From the NCBI GenBank assembly GCA_030015575.1, contig JASDDO010000026.1, positions 196,379,739-196,443,738 of the forward strand: a stretch of 64,000 nt of DNA, in the 5' to 3' direction. A program made the translations under genes and the position numbers. Positions 59,137 through 64,000 of the stretch are shown piece by piece (positions within the stretch are counted from its first letter, which is position 1; the number at the start of each line of letters is the position of its first letter). The stretch comes from Agapanthus africanus (Eukaryota; Streptophyta; Magnoliopsida; Asparagales; Amaryllidaceae). The notes under the pieces were generated by a model. That model had not been told where the DNA came from and made no database searches. It saw nothing but the letters and a program-made list of their open reading frames with translations.

Positions 59137-61242
59137 TGTAAGTCTACGTTAGCGCCCCGGCCGTCTACAAACGCCAAATGCGGAACAAAAACTTTTTAAC
59201 TGTCACTATCGTATACTTTAACCCGGATATGCCATTATTGCTAAACTAACAAACTGTAAAGAGTGTAGAAAGGTTATACCGAACGATCCGAGTCCTTCGT
59301 TCTTTAACCATCATCCCACGCTCCGTTGCGGCTTCTCCGATCTCTTCGATCTCCGATCTGCTCGTCGAGGTGGCACCACGTCGACGATTCTTTAAACGGG
59401 CTCCCGCCTCTGACTCGAGGCAACTCGGTCGTCAAGTTTGCCAAAAGAGACGACCAAGAATGATGTAGGGAATGAGTAGATGACTTTGTCTCTCTTCGTC
59501 CAAAGCCGTGGACGATCGGTTAATGAAGTTGCCACTCGAATCGGGTGATGGAATGAAATGAGCTGTGAAATTCCATGCACCCTAAATGCTATCATAATCT
59601 TTTTACAAATGAATCAAGCAACCAAATGAGAGAGGGGAGGGGCCGGCCTTATAAAGAGAAGGAGGAGGGTGAGTGTAGGAGGAGGGGATGGTAACCATAA
59701 GAGGATGAAGCTTATCTTGATCATTAATGAAAACAATGAGTCACTAAGATACAATGAATCTAATAACCTAGTCACCATAAGCATTAATTGAACCATTAAT
59801 GCAACCATGAGTCACTAAACACCTCACCACTTCTAGAAACTTCTAGAAGAATCCACACTCATCTCAAGAAAAGACAAATCCGTCTTTAACCGAATGTTAA
59901 AAGACGGCTGATAGAAAACTGGAAACTGGCAACTTCCAAAAGTGATCCTGAAACGACTTTCAGGATAACCCCGTAACTGTATAAATATACCCGCATTTGT
60001 ATTACGACCGAATACAAATGCAACTGAGACAAAGATATTATATCTACTCAATACAATACTCGGATCCGGCTTAAACCAAAGCCGACCAGTATCATCTGCC
60101 CGAAAAATAATACGTGCGTAAACGCACGTGCATTTTCCGAACCCTGCCATAAAACCATACGGCCTCTACAACGTTTCGCCCGAACTTGGGAAACTGTCTG
60201 TGGGGGACTCTAATGACTCGTCAGTACCCTGGCAGTAGGTTTAACCACAAACCGTCAGCGGCACTAGCTATGCGTAACGGCTACCCATGGACTGACCTCA
60301 AGGGAGGCTGATGAGCGAACTCATCCAGAAACCCTACTGAGCCTAACAGTAACAATGTATATACAGTCCGGTCTGTTCGTCTATGAGTATTGCATATCTT
60401 CCTAGGGGGCTAGCAACGTCAGACCCCTAATAGCAGTATAAGTCGTGTCGGAGTGAAGCCCAATAACACCCTGAGATACTACTGGAGTACCTACCAGTAA
60501 ATCTCCTGCCATGGCCATGGACTTTGTGTAATGGCTCTCCTAGACACAGCACGATCTCGCCCCCAATACCGGGAGAGACGAATCCCCTGCCGATCCGCTC
60601 ACGTGCCTCCATATGGCTCGGGACTGTACCCAAAAACTACCTGTTTGCACGACTCCTTTGAGCCGTGGTAGGGTAGAAATCAAAGCACAGTGGAAACTCA
60701 TCCGAGACAAATGACGACCTCAGGTCGATGAACTAACCTGTACACATGTCACCAGGGAACTGCTATCTGACGATAGATATAGTACTAACTAGCAGATTCC
60801 CGGCGAGTCCTGTCCGGTGTACTCATAACCCAATGAGCACCTGTATACATCTTAGGTGATCCAACTGACACCAGTGGCTTGTGAGACCGGCCACCGCCCC
60901 TCGTCGGGGTCTCGACTGTACATACTAGTCTACTCCGGAGTATCGATGCCCTGTCTCGAAACTCCCACGACTAGGGACCACAATTAAGGATATGCATATA
61001 AACCACCCAACTCTCACGTATATGATCGCCATCATACTGTTGGTGGTAAAGCAAGATCCTAAGGGCTCTATCAAAGTGTAACATGTAATCAGTCACCTGA
61101 ACATGTACACGACTGATAAAGGCAAACCAGATAGCATACTATCATCTCGAGTAAGACTGTCCTACCGGCATAGGTCCTCCACAATCATTGCAATCACGTA
61201 CCTGCGATCCAATAATTGACTATGATGGCACTATCTCCAACA
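59137..61242 (-). repeat. 5' LTR of E5
   Basis: Nearly identical to 51678-53782. The small number of differences indicates recent insertion. It ends (plus strand) CTCCAACA, directly followed by the CGCGC duplication. Confidence 0.92.
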
Positions 61243-61247
61243 CGCGC
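61243..61247. other. Target-site duplication of E5, right copy
   Basis: CGCGC, identical to 51673-51677. Confidence 0.9.
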
Positions 61248-61691
61248 TTGGTGGACCCTTCTCTTACGGACGAGCAGTGCGATGCTGCAATGTACGAGCT
61301 TTTGACTCGTGTGGGGTCTCCTCTTCCTCCGCACTCCACTTGGCTCCGGATGATCCTTGCCTCGGTGCTCGCCGATCGTCCCTCTCCTCCAGTAGAGATG
61401 TCCTCGGCAATGCTTGACACCGCCGAAGATAAGATCGAGTGCTTCTTTGAAGCGCACTTGATCACCAAAGCCCTGAGGGACTGCTCTTTCCACTTGCTGA
61501 GCCAGATACGGGCTCGCCGGGTTGTCATCGCCACCTTTTCTGACGAATGTGGCGATGATCGTTGGGCGTCTACCTCTCGGGAGGACCGCCGCTTCAACAT
61601 GGTGGAGAAGACAGAAAGGGAACTGGAGAATCTTCTTCTTATCTTTGGGAACCCTTGTCCTTCCGATCCCATATTTGGTGATCTTTTTTAA
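61248..61691 (+). pseudogene. Gene A, 3' fragment: unrecognised protein, paralogue of gene B
   Basis: An open frame of 147 codons from the E5 junction to TAA at 61689-61691, in frame with 51597-51677. It is a soluble, mostly helical-looking protein without signal peptide or membrane segment. Text shared with gene B: TDEQCD/TNAECA, LDTAEDK/LDAAEDK, LITK/LISK, LLSQ/LLHQ, IATF/LATY, MVEK/MVRQ and a terminal F-NPCP motif (FGNPCPSDPIFGDLF). I do not recognise the family. The two sequences are well diverged yet keep the frame and these motifs, which suggests past selection for protein function. Confidence 0.65.
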
Positions 61692-62038
61692 ATGTAATAA
61701 CAATAATAATAATGAACAAGTATTTTTCATTTTAATCAAGTATTTCATTATCAGTCAAGGGTTCTTTTATTTTAGCTCTCTGTTATGCTTGTGCATTGTG
61801 TGATTTAATTTACTATTATTAGGTGCATGTGATTCTCGCAAGGATAAATTGCCTTCGGTGTTTTGTCTTTTTTATGAAGCAGTGCTTTACTTTTCAGTCA
61901 TAGAAATAAAGTTTCGTTCTGATTGGGGGAAACAAATGCCCCCCCACCGTTACACTTGCGTGGTTCCAAACACGAGCGCAACGGTGGTAGAATTCCAACC
62001 GTTGTGGCAACCTTTAGAAGTTGAAAGGGCACTTGATG
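61692..62038. other. Region between genes A and B
   Basis: An AAT-rich microsatellite (about 61694-61713) and AT-rich 3' flank of gene A, then the upstream region of gene B with TCTGATTGGGGG at 61917-61928 and AAGC-AGT-GCTT near 61878. GAAATAAAGTTTC (about 61906) could act as a poly(A) signal. No gene. Confidence 0.5.
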
Positions 62039-62050
62039 CCTATAAATAGG
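62039..62050 (+). promoter_or_regulatory. TATA box of gene B
   Basis: CCTATAAATAGG, a near-palindromic TATA box, followed directly by the hairpin GGACC-TTT-GGTCC (62049-62061). An RNA start is expected near 62070. Confidence 0.6.
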
Positions 62051-62390
62051 ACCTTTGGTCCTTCACAGATGATTATCATCTTTTAAAAATTTTACTTTCA
62101 AAACTTCAGAGCCTTGCTCTTGCCTTCAAGAACTCCAAGAGTTAGAATTTCTTTAGAAAGCACCTTTTAGGTAAAATTTTTTTTAATTAGATCAATTTTT
62201 ATTGATAGAGCCTTGTTCAATAGATCCCTGATCTAAAAAAAACCAATTTTAGGGTTTCACTTATCAGAGCTTTGCTTTAAAAGGATCTAAAGGGAACTAA
62301 AGAGAACCCTGTTAGGATTCTATCAATAGGGTTTCGCTCTCTGAAAGATTTCATCTATAATTTCTAGATTCATTAATGGAGCTATGCTCC
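62049..62390 (+). repeat. Micro-hairpins in the gene B leader
   Basis: GGACC-TTT-GGTCC (62049), AGATGA-TTA-TCATCT (62067), AGAGC-CTT-GCTCT (62108), AACTC-CAA-GAGTT (62131) and GGAGC-TAT-GCTCC (62378). The same 5-3-5 architecture as 50101-50830, now inside the presumed transcript. Confidence 0.8.
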
Positions 62391-62450
62391 TTTTAAATTA
62401 CATAGCAGAACTTTTAAGAGTTGCTTATTTTTGTCAATCTTCTTTTATAG
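62170..62450 (+). other. Possible 5' UTR intron of gene B
   Basis: A donor-like TTTTAG|GTAAAATTTT near 62170 and a T-rich acceptor-like TCTTCTTTTATAG ending at 62450 would enclose about 280 T-rich bases. The exon would then resume six bases before the gene B ATG. Typical of plant introns, but not proven. Confidence 0.45.
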
Positions 62451-62455
62451 GAGTG

Positions 62456-62962
62456 ATGGACGCCCACATGTATGATCTTAACGAGATCATTTCTTACGAG
62501 GACATCCGTCGACTCGGCCATTCTCAGAACCGAGAATTTACCAACGCCGAGTGTGCCGAAATCATGAATCGCTTCGATGCATACAACGGCCAAGTGCTTC
62601 CTCGGCGCTCCTCTCTCCAGAAGCTTATTGTGGGAGCAATTTGGGAAGCGCTTCCTCTATTCTGCGTTGGTGTGCCACTTGGGGCATTGGACGCCGCCGA
62701 GGATAAGGTGCACTCGGTGTATCTGATGAGCCTAATCTCAAAGAGGAGGCGACATAATCTTATCGATCTTCTGCACCAAGTTTTTCAACAATCTGCAATA
62801 CTTGCTACTTATCGGAGGGAGGAGGACATCAGTGGGGATCCCGACGCTCGTGCTCGCGAAAGGAAGCATACTAGGATGGTTCGCCAGGCTTGGAAAGTTT
62901 TGGACAAGGTTACTTTTGAGTTCCTCAATCCCTGTCCAGGATTTGAGGTCTTTCCATTGTAA
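62456..62962 (+). CDS. Gene B: unrecognised protein of 168 residues
   Basis: ATG at 62456 (MDAHMYDLNE) to TAA at 62962. The frame is open further upstream, but the better-supported start follows the intron-like acceptor at 62450 and matches where homology with gene A begins. No signal peptide, membrane segment or zinc motif. Charged helices dominate: IRRLGHSQNREFTNAECAEI, a hydrophobic middle (LIVGAIWEALPLFCVGVPL), LDAAEDKVHSVYLMSLISKR, LIDLLHQVFQ, a basic stretch ARERKHTRMVRQAW and the terminal FLNPCP motif. Gene A shares the same order. I cannot assign a function; viral, transposon or plant lineage-specific origins are all open. Confidence 0.7.
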   Translation: MDAHMYDLNEIISYEDIRRLGHSQNREFTNAECAEIMNRFDAYNGQVLPRRSSLQKLIVGAIWEALPLFCVGVPLGALDAAEDKVHSVYLMSLISKRRRHNLIDLLHQVFQQSAILATYRREEDISGDPDARARERKHTRMVRQAWKVLDKVTFEFLNPCPGFEVFPL

Positions 62963-63072
62963 TCATTTGGACAATGTCTTTGCTTAGTTTCCTTATGATT
63001 GTAAGAACCCTTTGCAATATGAATGGAAAATTTCTATTTCAGCTTGTCTTATTTCTCGTTCTGACCTTTCAA
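62963..63072. other. 3' flank of gene B
   Basis: AT-rich, no feature beyond an AATATGAATGGAAAA stretch that could lie near a poly(A) site. Confidence 0.35.
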
Positions 63073-63245
63073 CTCTATGAGCTGTGAGGGCCTGATAGAG
63101 ACTTTTCTCCCTACGGATCGAGAGGATCTCGTAGGTGTGTTTTCTCCTTAGGAATCGTGAGGATTCCTAAGCGCGTTTTCTCTTATAAGTCATAAGGATC
63201 TTATAAGAGAATTTTTCCCCCTTACGAGTCAAGAGGACCCGTAAG
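63073..63245. repeat. Five tandem 37-base hairpin units with changing but mostly paired stems
   Basis: Units start at 63073, 63110, 63147, 63182 and 63221. Arms: CTTAGGAATC with GATTCCTAAG (perfect 10 bp, loop GTGAG), CTTATAAGTC with GATCTTATAAG (one bulge, loop ATAAG), CTTACGAGTC with GACCCGTAAG (one mismatch, loop AAGAG), CCTACGGATC with GATCTCGTAGG (one bulge, loop GAGAG), and CTCTAT with ATAGAG for the first. Loops all fit a short purine-rich pattern ending AG. T-rich spacers separate units. Confidence 0.85.
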
Positions 63246-63380
63246 CGGTTGTTTCCCTCCTTGTCGAAATTCGACTTTGGAGAGTGAGACCCGTGAATAG
63301 TATGCAAGAGACCGTTTTAAACTGACTTACAGGGTCCCATTGTTCACGAAACAAGTTTTTAATCCCTGCTGCCTAAGGCT
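63246..63380. other. Spacer with small hairpin
   Basis: GTCGAA-A-TTCGAC at 63263-63275. No gene. Confidence 0.5.
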
Positions 63381-64000
63381 TCATCTTGCAAGTTGAGACA
63401 AATCGGGAATTTCCCGCGGAGACACTGGTTTCTCTGCGAGTCGATGCGAATCAGGATTTTCTTCGTCAAGGACACTTGTTTCCTTGAGTCGAAAGATTTG
63501 CCGAAGACACTGGTTTCTTCGGGGTTGAGACGGATCGGGAATTTCCCGCGGAGACACTGGTTTCTCTGCGAGCCAACACGAATCAGGAGGCTCTCATCAA
63601 GGATGCTTGTTTCCCTGAATTGAGGTATTTGCAAAGAATATTTGTTTCCCTGGTGTTGAAACGAATCGAGAATTTCCCGCGGAGACACTGGTTTCTCTAC
63701 GAGTCGATGCGAATCAGGCTTTTCTTCGTCAAGGACACTTGTTTCCTCGAGTCGAAGGATTTGCCGAAGACACTGGTTTCTTCGGGGTTGAGACGGATCG
63801 GGAATTTCCCGCGGAGACACTGGTTTCTCTGCGAGCCTGACGCGAATCAGGAGGCTCTCATCAAGGACGCTTTTTTTTCCTGAATTGAGGTATTTGCCAA
63901 GGATATTTGTTTCCCTAGTGTTGAAACGAATCGAGAATTTCCCGCGGAGCCACTGGTTTCTCTGCGAGTCGATGCGAATCAGGATTTTCTTCGTCAAGGA
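63381..64000. repeat. 132-base tandem repeat in alternating A/B types, built of hairpins; runs off the window
   Basis: The marker GGGAATTTCCCGCGG (or GAGAATTTCCC...) starts at 63405, 63537, 63668, 63800 and 63933, so units are 131-133 bases. Units alternate between two types, giving a 264-base higher-order repeat. Each unit contains hairpins whose loop is close to CACTGGTT or CACTTGTT while stems differ: CGCGGAGA with TCTCTGCG, CAAGGA with TCCTTG, CCGAAGA with TCTTCGG. Long frames on both strands simply follow the repeat period, and I do not call them genes. Confidence 0.85.

Larger units (their letters stand above)
51678..61242 (-). mobile_element. Young Angela-like copia element E5 with decayed coding region
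   Basis: Complete insertion: LTRs 51678-53782 and 59137-61242 (2105 and 2106 bases), nearly identical by eye, with perfect 5-base target duplications. Primer site and polypurine tract are canonical for the minus strand. The 5.3 kb inside keeps the leader landmarks of E1, E3 and E4, but the gag-pol part holds no frame longer than about 60 codons. Inferred: a parasitic copy recently moved by proteins of another Angela element. Confidence 0.92.

Noticed and set aside
61194..61748. Minus-strand frames of 184 and 150 codons opposite gene A
   Set aside because: They overlap the LTR end and the opposite strand of gene A. Only the plus frame shares protein motifs with gene B.
63359..63997. Minus-strand frame of 212 codons with a repeated protein pattern
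   Set aside because: It spans the 132-base tandem repeat, whose unit lengths (131-133) and hairpins explain the pattern. Other frames across the same repeat are also long.

Overview
The window looks like repeat-dense nuclear DNA of a flowering plant with a large genome. Almost all of it is nested LTR retrotransposons of three lineages: an Athila-like Ty3/gypsy element (tRNA-Asp primer site), Angela/Tork-type Ty1/copia elements (primer site TGGTATCAGAGCC, polypurine tract AAGTGGGAGAT, LTRs starting TGTTAG or TGTTGG with a CCCTAGAGGCC-like box in most copies), and a Tekay-like Ty3/gypsy element with 4.4 kb LTRs. No rRNA gene, tRNA gene, CRISPR array or conventional host gene was recognised. The species cannot be named from the sequence.

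Layout. 1-8911: young Athila-like element (+) with a gag/protease region but no reverse transcriptase or integrase. 8912-11060: probable older LTR on the minus strand. 11511-11904: fragment of a plus-strand Angela LTR. 11905-19407: minus-strand Angela element E1 with decayed gag, protease, integrase, RT and RNase H. 19408-22954: 5' end of plus-strand Angela-like E2, which starts inside the E1 leader. 22955-28220: 5' end of a related element E3, which starts inside the E2 leader. 28221-39745: minus-strand Tekay-like element that cuts E3. 39746-49062: Angela E4 (+), inserted in the 5' LTR of the Tekay element; its own 3' LTR is cut off at 49062. 51678-61242: young minus-strand Angela-like element E5, with a perfect CGCGC target-site duplication.

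The unusual part is the DNA that is not retrotransposon: 49063-51677 and 61243-64000, which form one locus once E5 is removed. It carries two diverged copies of an unrecognised gene of about 170 codons. Copy A is split by E5 at about codon 27; copy B is intact at 62456-62962. Around them are dense arrays of short perfect hairpins, many of them 13-mers with a 5-bp stem and a 3-nt loop. There are also tandem arrays in which the stems differ between units while pairing is mostly kept (49620-49880, 63073-63245, 63381-64000), G-box palindromes, and a repeated TGATTTGGGG-plus-TATA arrangement. I know of no element that looks like this, and it is the best candidate here for something undescribed.

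A second theme crosses families. Short hairpins, often with 3-nt loops and with compensatory differences between copies, also occur in the E2/E3 LTRs and in the Angela leaders. GC-rich palindromes sit about 210-275 nt past the primer site in Athila, E3, E4 and E5. This could reflect RNA selection (dimerisation or packaging) or a mutational process that perfects palindromes. The sequence alone cannot separate the two.
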